Below, piece by piece: positions 17,873 through 26,234 of a stretch of 64,000 bases of DNA; within the stretch, counting starts at the first letter, position 1, and each line of letters opens with the position of its first letter. The stretch is from NCBI GenBank assembly GCA_036746235.1, contig DAIOEN010000007.1, forward strand, positions 14,794 to 78,793, given 5' to 3'. The notes under the pieces are model-generated. The model was not told the origin of the DNA. It saw only the letters and a list, made by a program, of their open reading frames with translations, and did no database searches. The stretch is from CALARM01 sp036746235. GTDB lineage: Bacteria; Vulcanimicrobiota; SpSt-956; JAKJGF01. A program made the position numbers and the translations under genes.

Positions 17873-19045
17873 ATGTCATTGAGAAAAGCTGTTTCTTATT
17901 GCCTTATTGAAGATTCTTTTTACGCAGGTAAACTTGCTATGGAAGAAGTCATAGAGAAACTTCATGGAGATATTCCTGATTGCCTTTTTCTGTTTACTAC
18001 TATAGGTCATAATATACCGGAAATTATAAAAGGTATATATTCAGTCAGCCCTTCTATCCCTCTATGCGGATGTACCGGTTCAGGAGTAATAACCGGTTCA
18101 GGATGTGATGAAGCAAGCCGTTCAGTCGGACTTATGGGTATTAAGAGTAATACCGTTAAATTTACTCCATTTATTGTTACAGGTTTATCAAAAGATGTAG
18201 AAAAAATTGGGAGACATATAGGAAATAAAGTTAAATCCCTGGGATTAAAGGAAGAAGATAAAAAGCTTTTAATTCTTCTGCCTGACGGACTTTTTCTCTC
18301 TTCAGGCCCCTTTCTTCCTGCTATTAAAGATGAGCTCGGCTATCATATTGATTGCGTGGGAGGCACGGCAGGTAACGACTATCATATCAGTTCTCTCACT
18401 TATCAATTCTGTAATAATGAGGTTCATAATGATTCCGTAGCAGGTGTAATAGTCACAGGGGATTTCAACTATGCCATAGAAGTAAGTCATGGTTCGAAAC
18501 CAATAGGGCTTCCCAAAACTATTACAAAAGCTACGGGAAATATATTGTATGAGATTGATAATGAACCCGTTCTTGAATTCCTTAAAAAACACTGGGGAGA
18601 AAGACGTTTTTCTAATTTCGGGCAGAATTTAAATCTTTTTGGTTTTGGTCAGTTATTTGAAGGTAAAGGATATTCACAGGATATTATTATAAGAGCCATA
18701 CTGGGCTTTGAAGAAAACGGTATAAGATTAAAAACCCCTCTCCCTGAAGGAACCAGGATATATATGACCAGGAGAGACAGGGACATGGTAAAAGAAGGAA
18801 CTCAAAAGATGGCTGCAAAACTTCTTTCATCTCTAAAAAAACCTGACGAAACTGCTTATTTTTATTTTGATTGTTCCGGCAGAGCTTCTCATCTGTACGG
18901 AGAAACGGAACCTGATGTAAATAATTTGCTTGACATCCTTGGGGATAAGGATATTATTGGTTTCTTTACCTTCGGTGAATATGCTCCTGTAGGGGGAGAA
19001 AATTATTTCCATAATTATACAGGAGTAATTCTTGGAATTGAATAA
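17873..19045 (+). CDS. FIST-domain sensory protein
   Basis: 390 residues covering FIST_N (about 30-220; VSPSIPLCGCTGSGVI, VGLMGIKSNTVKF) and FIST_C (about 225-375; GRASHLYGE, IIGFFTFGEYAPVGG ... FHNYTGVILGI). FIST proteins are proposed small-ligand (possibly amino-acid) sensors and are commonly encoded next to or fused with histidine kinases. The next gene is a hybrid kinase overlapping this stop codon, so the FIST protein is likely its input subunit. The ribosome-binding site AGGAGG is close to the ATG. Confidence 0.92.
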   Translation: MSLRKAVSYCLIEDSFYAGKLAMEEVIEKLHGDIPDCLFLFTTIGHNIPEIIKGIYSVSPSIPLCGCTGSGVITGSGCDEASRSVGLMGIKSNTVKFTPFIVTGLSKDVEKIGRHIGNKVKSLGLKEEDKKLLILLPDGLFLSSGPFLPAIKDELGYHIDCVGGTAGNDYHISSLTYQFCNNEVHNDSVAGVIVTGDFNYAIEVSHGSKPIGLPKTITKATGNILYEIDNEPVLEFLKKHWGERRFSNFGQNLNLFGFGQLFEGKGYSQDIIIRAILGFEENGIRLKTPLPEGTRIYMTRRDRDMVKEGTQKMAAKLLSSLKKPDETAYFYFDCSGRASHLYGETEPDVNNLLDILGDKDIIGFFTFGEYAPVGGENYFHNYTGVILGIE

Positions 19046-21698
19046 AATGGAAGAATATCTGGAAGAAATAAAGAGGTTAAAAGAAGAAAATAAAAGATAT
19101 ATTCACGAGATTGAAAATTTGACCTGTGAGATTACAAGGTTGGAAGCAACTGTTATAGAGGAAAGGGGTATGGCAAATACAAAACAGCGTGCTTTAAATC
19201 TCTTTCAACTTCTTTATCAAAAAATTATTTCTATAAAAGATAAGAAAAGTATTTTTTCTGTTACTGTTAAATTTCTCGCGGAAGAACTTGGCTATGACAG
19301 GGTTATTATATATAAAAAGTTTGATGGTACATTTGTTGTTGTTGATTATTATGGATACAGTGAAACAGAAAAGATCTATCTCTCAGATCCCTTCTTTTCT
19401 TTTGATATTGAAAAGAAAAAAGGTATAGTTATCAACGGCATGAATAGGAAAATCTATAATAAAGTATCTTATGAAGATAAATTTCATGTCAGATATTTTA
19501 TTTGTGTTAATTTTATTGCTAATTCGGAAGGAAACTATATTCTTTTTGCAGGAAATAAAACAGAGGATACTATAAGATATCCCCGCCTCACACAGCTTGA
19601 TCTGGAAATGTTACAGACCCTGGGAAAACTTCTGGTAATTGCCATAGAAAATGCAGAATTATATACAGACCTGGAAGATATGGTAAATAAGCGAACAAAA
19701 CAACTGTCAATAGCAAATGAACAGCTGATAAAAGCAAAAGAATCGGCAGAATCGGCAAATAAATTAAAAAGCGAATTCCTTGCCAATATGAGTCATGAAA
19801 TACGTACTCCTCTTAACGGTATAATCTCCATGACAGGTCTTTTGCTGGATTGTAATCTCACACCTGAACAGCTTGATTATGCCAGAACTATTTATAAAAG
19901 CGGTGAAATTCTTCTTACTGTTATCAATGATATCCTGGATTTCTCGAAAATTGAAGCAGATAAGATGGAACTTGAGTTTATGGATTTTAATCTCAGGGAG
20001 ATCCTTGAAGATACTATGGATATTCTTGCCATGAGAGCCTATGAAAAGAATCTTGAAATAAATTGCCTTATAAGACATGATGTACCTGTATTTCTCAGGG
20101 GAGACCCTGGAAGATTGAGACAGATACTTATTAACCTCATAACCAATGCCATTAAATTTACTGACGAAGGTGAAATAAAAATTGAGATTACTGAAGAAAG
20201 TGAAGAAAATTCTTCTGTTACAGTGAAGTTCTCTATAATTGATACGGGTACAGGTATAGCTGAACATCGCAGAGAGCGTCTCTTTAAATCCTTTTCTCAG
20301 ATAGATGCTTCTATGACACGCAGATATGGGGGGACAGGGCTCGGACTGATTATTTCAAAAAAATTATCTGAAATGATGGGAGGCCATATTGGTTTTGAAA
20401 GTATTGAAGGGAAAGGTTCCGAATTCTGGTTTACAGCCGTTCTGGAAAAGCAGGGAAAGGAAGACACAATTGTAATACCTGAATGTATCAAAGGTTGCCC
20501 CGTTCTTATAGTAGATGATAATTCTACATCTATGGCTGTTTTAAAAGAATATTTGACACTATGGGGATTGGCTGTTCAAGAAGCTTCATCGGGAACAGAA
20601 GCCATGGGAAAACTCTATCAGGCTGTTTCATTTAATGAACCTTTCTCTATATGTTTTATTGATGCTTATATGCCGAAAATGGACGGTGAAAGTCTCAGAG
20701 AAAAAATAAAGAGCGATACAATTTTATCAAAAACAAAACTTGTCCTCCTGAGTTCATCTATTACAGTAGATATGGAATATTTAGCAAAAAAAGGATTTTC
20801 AAACTGTCTTATAAAACCTGTTAAAAGGGATTTACTTTATGACGTAATTCTTTCTCTGACAGGTCAGAAAATTTGTAATGAAGATACATTTACAGAAAAA
20901 TCTAAAGGAACCTGTAAGGTAGAAGAAAAAGATAAAGAGAATATTCGTATTCTTGTAGTGGATGATAATACAGTCAACCAGAAAGTAGTCCTTCGTATAT
21001 TGAAAAGAAGAGGTTATAATGCCTGTGCTGCAGGCAACGGGAGAGAAGCTATAAAGGCACTTCGTGAGACTGATTACAATATGATTTTAATGGATGTACA
21101 GATGCCGGAAATGGATGGTTTCGAAACTACCAGATTTATCCGCCAGTTGCAATCTCCTGAGGAAAGAATTCCGATTATAGCCATGACTGCCCATGCAATG
21201 AAAGGAGACAGAGAACTCTGTATTGAAGCAGGTATGGATGACTATATATCGAAACCAATACAGATGCAGACCCTTTTAGATATAATAGAAAAACATCTTG
21301 TTATAAAGACAGACAGGAAAAGAGAAACTTATGCTGAAAAAACTGTGATTGATAAAACTATTCTGGATCTTGAAAAGCTTTTATATAGAGTTGATAATGA
21401 CAGGGAATTTTGCAGAGAGATTCTGGAGGAATCTTTAGAAATTATCAGAGAAGAAAAAGAAAAATTGAGAAAAGCTTTTTGTAAAGGAAATAGAAGTGAT
21501 ATGAGAGCCGGAGCCCATAATATAAAAGGAACAAGTGCGAATATATGTGCAAATTCTCTACATAGTCTGGCCTGTGAAATCGAAGCAGGAGCAAAAGACC
21601 TTTCACAGGATGATCCGTATGTTATAGAGAAATTAACGGTAGAAATCCAAAGGCTTGCCGCTGTAGTGGAGAGTGTTATAGTGACCAGTGACCAGTGA
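19032..21698 (+). CDS. Hybrid sensor histidine kinase: GAF-HisKA-HATPase-REC-REC-HPt
   Basis: 888 residues, no membrane segment. N-terminal coiled coil (1-45), GAF (about 55-205), HisKA with His255 (NMSHEIRTPLNG), ATPase (N-box NLITNAIKFTDEG, GTGI, GGTGLGL), first receiver (acceptor Asp544 in FIDAYMP), second receiver (Asp688 in LMDVQMPEMDG), HPt with His829 (AHNIKGTSANI). A complete phosphorelay sits in one chain. The TTG start at 19032 has AGGAG six bases upstream and overlaps the FIST stop by 14 nt, so the two are translationally coupled; the ATG at 19047 has no well-spaced site. The last five residues, VTSDQ, and the stop come from a GTGACCA array. Confidence 0.93.
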   Translation: MELNKMEEYLEEIKRLKEENKRYIHEIENLTCEITRLEATVIEERGMANTKQRALNLFQLLYQKIISIKDKKSIFSVTVKFLAEELGYDRVIIYKKFDGTFVVVDYYGYSETEKIYLSDPFFSFDIEKKKGIVINGMNRKIYNKVSYEDKFHVRYFICVNFIANSEGNYILFAGNKTEDTIRYPRLTQLDLEMLQTLGKLLVIAIENAELYTDLEDMVNKRTKQLSIANEQLIKAKESAESANKLKSEFLANMSHEIRTPLNGIISMTGLLLDCNLTPEQLDYARTIYKSGEILLTVINDILDFSKIEADKMELEFMDFNLREILEDTMDILAMRAYEKNLEINCLIRHDVPVFLRGDPGRLRQILINLITNAIKFTDEGEIKIEITEESEENSSVTVKFSIIDTGTGIAEHRRERLFKSFSQIDASMTRRYGGTGLGLIISKKLSEMMGGHIGFESIEGKGSEFWFTAVLEKQGKEDTIVIPECIKGCPVLIVDDNSTSMAVLKEYLTLWGLAVQEASSGTEAMGKLYQAVSFNEPFSICFIDAYMPKMDGESLREKIKSDTILSKTKLVLLSSSITVDMEYLAKKGFSNCLIKPVKRDLLYDVILSLTGQKICNEDTFTEKSKGTCKVEEKDKENIRILVVDDNTVNQKVVLRILKRRGYNACAAGNGREAIKALRETDYNMILMDVQMPEMDGFETTRFIRQLQSPEERIPIIAMTAHAMKGDRELCIEAGMDDYISKPIQMQTLLDIIEKHLVIKTDRKRETYAEKTVIDKTILDLEKLLYRVDNDREFCREILEESLEIIREEKEKLRKAFCKGNRSDMRAGAHNIKGTSANICANSLHSLACEIEAGAKDLSQDDPYVIEKLTVEIQRLAAVVESVIVTSDQ

Positions 21699-21803
21699 CC
21701 AGTGACCAGTTACCAGTTACACGATGCTAAATAAGATTATAGGTAACAGATTAGTGAACGTCATTATTCACTGATAACTGCTCACTGATAACTGCTCAAT
21801 GTA
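21681..21803. repeat. GTGACCA array (overlapping a gene end) then TCACTGATAACTGC array
   Basis: Four GTGACCA units run through the kinase stop codon into GTTACCA units; after about 50 bases the orientation flips to TTCACTGATAACTGC units that end just before the AGGAGG of the lipoprotein gene. Confidence 0.9.
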
Positions 21804-21817
21804 AAAGGAGGTTTTAT

Positions 21818-22924
21818 ATGAAAAAGTTGGGAATTTTTTTCTTATTATGTTTGACCATGTTTTTCCTCTGTTCCTGCCAGAAGCAGGAAGGAAATACACC
21901 GGATGGAGGGAAAACGGAAAAATTGAAAGTCGCTTTCGTCTATGTAGGTCCTATAGGAGACGGGGGATGGTCCTATACCCATGATAAAGGAAGGCAGGCT
22001 ATGGAAAAAGAACTTCCTTTCGTGGAAACAACCTATATAGAGAATGTACCGGAAAATGCTGATGCAGAAAGGGTTTTTACAGAACTGTGCGAAAAAGGCT
22101 ATAAGCTTATCTTCGGTACAACCCATTATATGGGTGTAATGCAGAGGGTTGCCGCCAAATATCCCGATGTGGTATTCGAAGAGTGCACAGGTTATGAAAC
22201 ATCTAAAAATATAGGTATATATTTCGGGAAAATCGAACAGGCCAGGTATCTTACGGGCCTTATGGCAGGTAAAATGACTAAAACCAATAAAATAGGCTAT
22301 GTGGCAGCCCATACCATACCGGAAGTCATCAGAGGTCTGAATGCTTTCACCATTGGAGTAAGAAAGGCAAACCCGAAAGCAACTGTTCATGTAGTATGGA
22401 CTCATACCTGGTATGATCCTGCAAAGGAGAGGGAAGGGGCAGAGAGTCTTGTAGACATAGGTGTTGACATAATAGCACAGCACCAGGATTCATCTGCAGC
22501 ACAGCAGGTGGCAGAGTCAAAAGGCATTTATTCCATAGGCTATAATTCTGATATGGCATCTTTTGCACCGAAAGCTCATCTTACTGCACCTGTATGGAAC
22601 TGGACCCCTTTTTATATAAAAACAGTAAAGGAAGTTTATGACGGTAAATGGCAGACCTCTTCCTACTGGGGAGACATGAAAGATGGTACAGTAGGACTGG
22701 CACCTTTCGGCCCTATGGTACCTGAAGATATAAAAACACTTGTAGAAAAAGAAAAACAGGATTTTATTGATGGCAAACTGGACGTTTTTTCCGGCCCCAT
22801 AAAGGATCAACAGGGAAAGGTAAAGATTCCAAAAGGTAAAAACCTTACCTATACAGATAAAGATCTTGTTGAAATGGAATGGCTTGTAGAAGGTGTTGCA
22901 GGAGAATTGCCGGGGAAACAGTGA
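21818..22924 (+). CDS. BMP-family substrate-binding lipoprotein of an ABC importer
   Basis: 368 residues. Lipoprotein signal peptide with lipobox LCSC (Cys20). The body matches BMP/Med/PnrA-type binding proteins: KVAFVYVGPIGDGGWSYTHD, GYKLIFGTTHYMGVM, YFGKIEQARYLTGLMAGKM, ISQ-type region replaced by IIAQHQDSSAA. Family members bind purine nucleosides or related ligands outside the inner membrane. Its ATPase and permease lie at 28.4-31.1 kb, separated by a 4.7-kb minus-strand methyltransferase/kinase operon. AGGAGG lies six bases before the ATG. The stop TGA is the first unit of a GTGAGAA/GTGAAAA array. Confidence 0.93.
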   Translation: MKKLGIFFLLCLTMFFLCSCQKQEGNTPDGGKTEKLKVAFVYVGPIGDGGWSYTHDKGRQAMEKELPFVETTYIENVPENADAERVFTELCEKGYKLIFGTTHYMGVMQRVAAKYPDVVFEECTGYETSKNIGIYFGKIEQARYLTGLMAGKMTKTNKIGYVAAHTIPEVIRGLNAFTIGVRKANPKATVHVVWTHTWYDPAKEREGAESLVDIGVDIIAQHQDSSAAQQVAESKGIYSIGYNSDMASFAPKAHLTAPVWNWTPFYIKTVKEVYDGKWQTSSYWGDMKDGTVGLAPFGPMVPEDIKTLVEKEKQDFIDGKLDVFSGPIKDQQGKVKIPKGKNLTYTDKDLVEMEWLVEGVAGELPGKQ

Positions 22925-23041
22925 GAAGTGAAAAGTGAAAAGTGAAGAGTGAAAAGTGAGTAGAGGTGAACCACTGTTTTCGCCCATTACCCGGTGAAAA
23001 TACGCATTACGAATCACCCGTTACGCGTTACGCGTCACGAT
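22922..23041. repeat. Composite element A (plus orientation)
   Basis: GTGAGAAGTGAAAAGTG array, GAGTAGAGGTGAACCAC, TGTTTTCGCCCATT, ACCCGGTGAAAATACGCA, then TCACCCGTTACGCGTTACG. Same order as the copies at 29970 and 31126. Confidence 0.85.
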
Positions 23042-23063
23042 TTGATAATATAGCTGAAAAATC

Positions 23064-23178
23064 TGTTAACGGCCATGACCGTTTCGGTCACAACGAAATA
23101 TGAGAAAGTGTCCCTCTAGTCCGTGTTACGCGTTACGATTCTCATATAAACTGATAATTGGTCACTGGTCACTGACCA
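23064..23178. repeat. Composite element B (plus orientation) and GGTCACT array
   Basis: TTAACGGCCATGACCG, TTT, CGGTCACAACG (perfect TGACCG/CGGTCA hairpin), ATATGAGAAAGTGTCCCTC, a GTTACGC array, ACGATTCTCATATAAAC. ATATGAGAA pairs exactly with TTCTCATAT. It runs into GGTCACTGGTCACTG units that overlap the 3' end of the kinase gene at 23169. Confidence 0.85.
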
Positions 23179-25391
23179 AGTGCTTTTCTTATAGCCTGTG
23201 AAAGATCTTTTACTGTAAAAGGTTTCATTAGAAGCTGTTTTACACCGAGAGATTCTGCTTTCTCAGAATCGATAGATTCGCTGAAACCTGTGCAGATGAT
23301 GGCAGGAATGTCATACCTGATATTTATAATCTTTTCTACCAGTTCCACACCTGTCATAACAGGCATTGTCTGATCCGTTATTACTATATCGAAAGATGCC
23401 GGGTTTCTCAGGAAAATTTTCAGTGCTTCTCTGCTGTCTGTTGCAGAAGTAACGTTATATCCCAGACGATCAAGCATCTTTACTGAAAAATCAACAAGAT
23501 TTTTTTCATCATCAACAAAAAGAATCCTTTCTTTACCGCCACATAAAGGTTGCAACTCTTCTCTTTCTTCTTTTTGATAAATTTCTACGAGAGGAAGATA
23601 TACATGAAAGACTGTCCCCTTGCCCGGTTCACTGTATACGGTAATTTCACCGTTATGACTTTTTATTATACCATGAACTACAGAAAGTCCCATACCTGTA
23701 CCTTCTCCCGGTTTTTTAGTAGTAAAATAAGGATCAAATATTCTTTCCATAACAGAACGGTTCATGCCATGACCTGTATCACTTACGGAAAGTTTTGCAT
23801 AATTCCCAGGAGACAATCCATGGTATTGTATTGAAGTCACCCTGTCTAATTCGATATTTTCCAGCGTTATCCCCAGGATTCCTCCTTTTTCTCTCATAGA
23901 ATGGGCAGCATTTGTAGAGAGATTCATTAAAATTTGATGCATCTGGGTCACATCTGCCATTATTATAAAGTTTTTACCTTTTATATTCTGTTTTATTTCA
24001 ATGGTAGCAGGTAATGACGGCCTGAGCAGTTTAACGGCTTCTTTTATAACAAGAGAAAGATTCAGAGGTTTTCTTTCCTGTTCGCTCTGGCGGCAGAAGG
24101 AAAGGATCTGCTTTACAAGCTCCTGTGCCCGGGAGCATGCTTTTAATATCTGGTTCGTATTCTCCAGAGACATGTCCCGTTCGGACAGGTCATCTACGGT
24201 CAGTTCCGTATAACCCTGTATTATGCCGAGAATATTGTTGAAATCATGGGCAATACCTCCTGCAAGGGTTCCTATGGCTTCCATTTTTTGAGTCTGACGG
24301 ATCTGCTGCTCCAGCCTCTTTTTTTCTTCTTCCGATTTTTTACGATTCAGAACATTTATAAATATTTCACTTGTGATTTTTATAAGGGTTATATCTTCAT
24401 TATTCCATATTTTTTCTCTTTTTACGGCACTGAAGCCGAACATACCGAACAAAGATTTATTTAGTATAAGAGGGAATGCCAGTAATGATTGAATATGAAG
24501 TGACTGCCAGAGATTTTTTTCAGCTTCTGCTTCAGGCGGAAGATCGGAGATTTTGAGAACATTAATATATTCCAGATTTTTTAATTTATCTGTTGACCAG
24601 GAAAAAGGTTCTAAAGAGAGATTGATAAGTTTTTTAGAACTTTCTGTAACGCCATTGTCACACCATTCATAACCGTAATTGATGGTACTTAAATCATCGG
24701 AAAAAAGATAGATATAACTTCTGTCAACGCCCAGAAATTCTCCTGCAGCCTTTAAAGATTCATTTATACCTTTATTAATATCACCTGCTTCAAGATTTAT
24801 AAAATTAGCTGATATGGCAGAAACCAGTTCTTCCATAGAAATCCTGTAATGAAGGGAAGTTACCAGTTTTCTCAGTTCAATAGTTCTCTCTTCAATTATT
24901 TCTTCCTGTGTTTCATAGAGAATGGAATTTCTCATAATAAGTGCCACAATAGGAGAAAGAGAATTCATAACACGCATGATTTCAGATGTCCTGTATGAAT
25001 CAAGGAAGTCCAGAATCAGTAAAAGACCGGTTCTGTCATTTCCAACCTTCAGAGGTACAGCAAGAGAGAGTCCGAAACCCATAGAATTAAGAATATTTCC
25101 AATATGAGATGGCACCTCTTCCGGTTTCCATATTTCTGTCTTATTTATGGTATGGCAGAAGAGAGCCAGTTCGTGAATTTCATGACTTTCAGAGAGATAG
25201 TGCCATCTAGCAGGACATATACTGATGACTCTGTGCCCATGTTCTCTCCTGCATTGAAGCAGAATTACGACTCTTCCTCCGACAAGTTCTCTTATCTGTT
25301 CGGTAAGATATTTTCCAAGTTCGCCGGGCGTCCCGGCATAACTTAAAATATGTTCAAGTATATCGAAGATCATTAATTGAAGTGCTTTCAT
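23169..25391 (-). CDS. Sensor histidine kinase: GAF-GAF-HisKA-HATPase-REC
   Basis: 740 residues, soluble. Two GAF-like regions (about 15-155 and 195-345), HisKA with His382 (GGIAHDFNNILG, the NtrB-like kind), ATPase (NLSTNAAHSM; DTGHGM; GEGTGMGLSVV), and a receiver with Asp673 (VITDQTMPVMTG). The start overlaps the DUF1638 stop by ATGA, so it is translationally coupled to that gene and probably senses something linked to the corrinoid methyltransferase cluster (inference). The second GAF is a close relative of the GAF in the kinase at 38.9-41.1 kb. The stop is in a GTGACCA array (CAG TGA CCA GTG). Confidence 0.92.
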   Translation of the reverse strand: MKALQLMIFDILEHILSYAGTPGELGKYLTEQIRELVGGRVVILLQCRREHGHRVISICPARWHYLSESHEIHELALFCHTINKTEIWKPEEVPSHIGNILNSMGFGLSLAVPLKVGNDRTGLLLILDFLDSYRTSEIMRVMNSLSPIVALIMRNSILYETQEEIIEERTIELRKLVTSLHYRISMEELVSAISANFINLEAGDINKGINESLKAAGEFLGVDRSYIYLFSDDLSTINYGYEWCDNGVTESSKKLINLSLEPFSWSTDKLKNLEYINVLKISDLPPEAEAEKNLWQSLHIQSLLAFPLILNKSLFGMFGFSAVKREKIWNNEDITLIKITSEIFINVLNRKKSEEEKKRLEQQIRQTQKMEAIGTLAGGIAHDFNNILGIIQGYTELTVDDLSERDMSLENTNQILKACSRAQELVKQILSFCRQSEQERKPLNLSLVIKEAVKLLRPSLPATIEIKQNIKGKNFIIMADVTQMHQILMNLSTNAAHSMREKGGILGITLENIELDRVTSIQYHGLSPGNYAKLSVSDTGHGMNRSVMERIFDPYFTTKKPGEGTGMGLSVVHGIIKSHNGEITVYSEPGKGTVFHVYLPLVEIYQKEEREELQPLCGGKERILFVDDEKNLVDFSVKMLDRLGYNVTSATDSREALKIFLRNPASFDIVITDQTMPVMTGVELVEKIINIRYDIPAIICTGFSESIDSEKAESLGVKQLLMKPFTVKDLSQAIRKALGQ

Positions 25392-25960
25392 ATGTCCAGA
25401 TTCTCTATTGCTCTCTCTATTTCCTTCCGTATATTATCTGCAGAAACTGTTAAAATTTTCCATTCAAGGCCAGTATAAGAAGAAATTTCATCCAGAGTAT
25501 CCACGGGGATTTCCGCAAAATTTGTATGGAGATAAAGTAAATAACTGTGCATTTCTTTCATAAAGGTTTTTGCTATATCACCTTTCAGACCAAGATGTTT
25601 TTCAAATATTTCTTTCCATCTTACAAGCCATTCTTTTATTAAAAAAAAGACCCTCTCTTTTCTGAGTTCTCTGTATTTTTCTCTTCCAATGAGTATTTCA
25701 CAGCAATTTATACCTTCCACCCTTGTTATATGTTCATTTGCTTCAAAATCTCTCATAGAAGGAGAACAATCTCCATATAAAAGTAAAATCTTATGGTGTC
25801 TGTCGATTTCTTCTTTAATGATTTTTTTTAGTGAAGAATTCAACTTTTCAGGTTTCATATGAAGCATACTGTCAAGAAATATAACATTAAGATTTCTTTC
25901 TTTCAGATACACTTCTATTTCATGACGAAATATTGAACAGGAAATAATTGTTATGTTCAT
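25388..25960 (-). CDS. DUF1638 protein
   Basis: 190 residues. The core (LLYGDCSPSMRDFE ... GINCCEILIGREKYRELRKE) matches the DUF1638 pattern of a YG-x-C loop followed by a DC/CC-x-x-LLG-x-x-x-Y segment. DUF1638 proteins are of unknown biochemical role but are typically encoded beside corrinoid proteins and MtaA/MtbA-type methyltransferases, as here. It sits between the MtaA-like gene (270 bp upstream, across a heptamer array) and the kinase (ATGA overlap). Cysteines in the two motifs could bind metal (inference). Confidence 0.82.
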   Translation of the reverse strand: MNITIISCSIFRHEIEVYLKERNLNVIFLDSMLHMKPEKLNSSLKKIIKEEIDRHHKILLLYGDCSPSMRDFEANEHITRVEGINCCEILIGREKYRELRKERVFFLIKEWLVRWKEIFEKHLGLKGDIAKTFMKEMHSYLLYLHTNFAEIPVDTLDEISSYTGLEWKILTVSADNIRKEIERAIENLDI

Positions 25961-25990
25961 ATAGTTACTTTCGTAAAAATCTGTAATTAG

Positions 25991-26234
25991 TAGCCTCGTA
26001 ATGCGTGATGCGTGATGCGTGATGCGTGATGCGTATTTAATCCCAGGGCGTTTAATTAAACGCCCCTACTCACCCTTCACCCTTCACTCTTCACCCTTCA
26101 CCCTTCACTCTTCACCCTTCACTCTTCACCCTTCACTCTTCACCATTCACCCTTCACCCTTCACCCTTCACCCTTCACCCTTCACCATTCACCCTTCACC
26201 CTTCACCCTTCACTCTTCACCCTTCACTACTCAC
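25991..26234. repeat. Long array: CGTGATG units, element A-like core, then about 24 TTCACYC units
   Basis: CCTCGTAATG, four CGTGATG units, TATTTAATCCCAGGGCG, TTTAATTAAACGCCCC (GGGCGTTTAATTAAACGCCC is self-complementary), TACTCACCC, then TTCACCC/TTCACTC/TTCACCA in tandem to 26230. It is the longest array seen. It occupies the space between the MtaA-like and DUF1638 genes and overlaps the MtaA-like stop codon. Confidence 0.9.

Noticed and set aside
22517..23017. 166-codon minus-strand ORF opposite the BMP lipoprotein
   Set aside because: Shadow of the lipoprotein gene, extended at its N-terminus by array sequence (LLTFHSSLFTFHFSLF).
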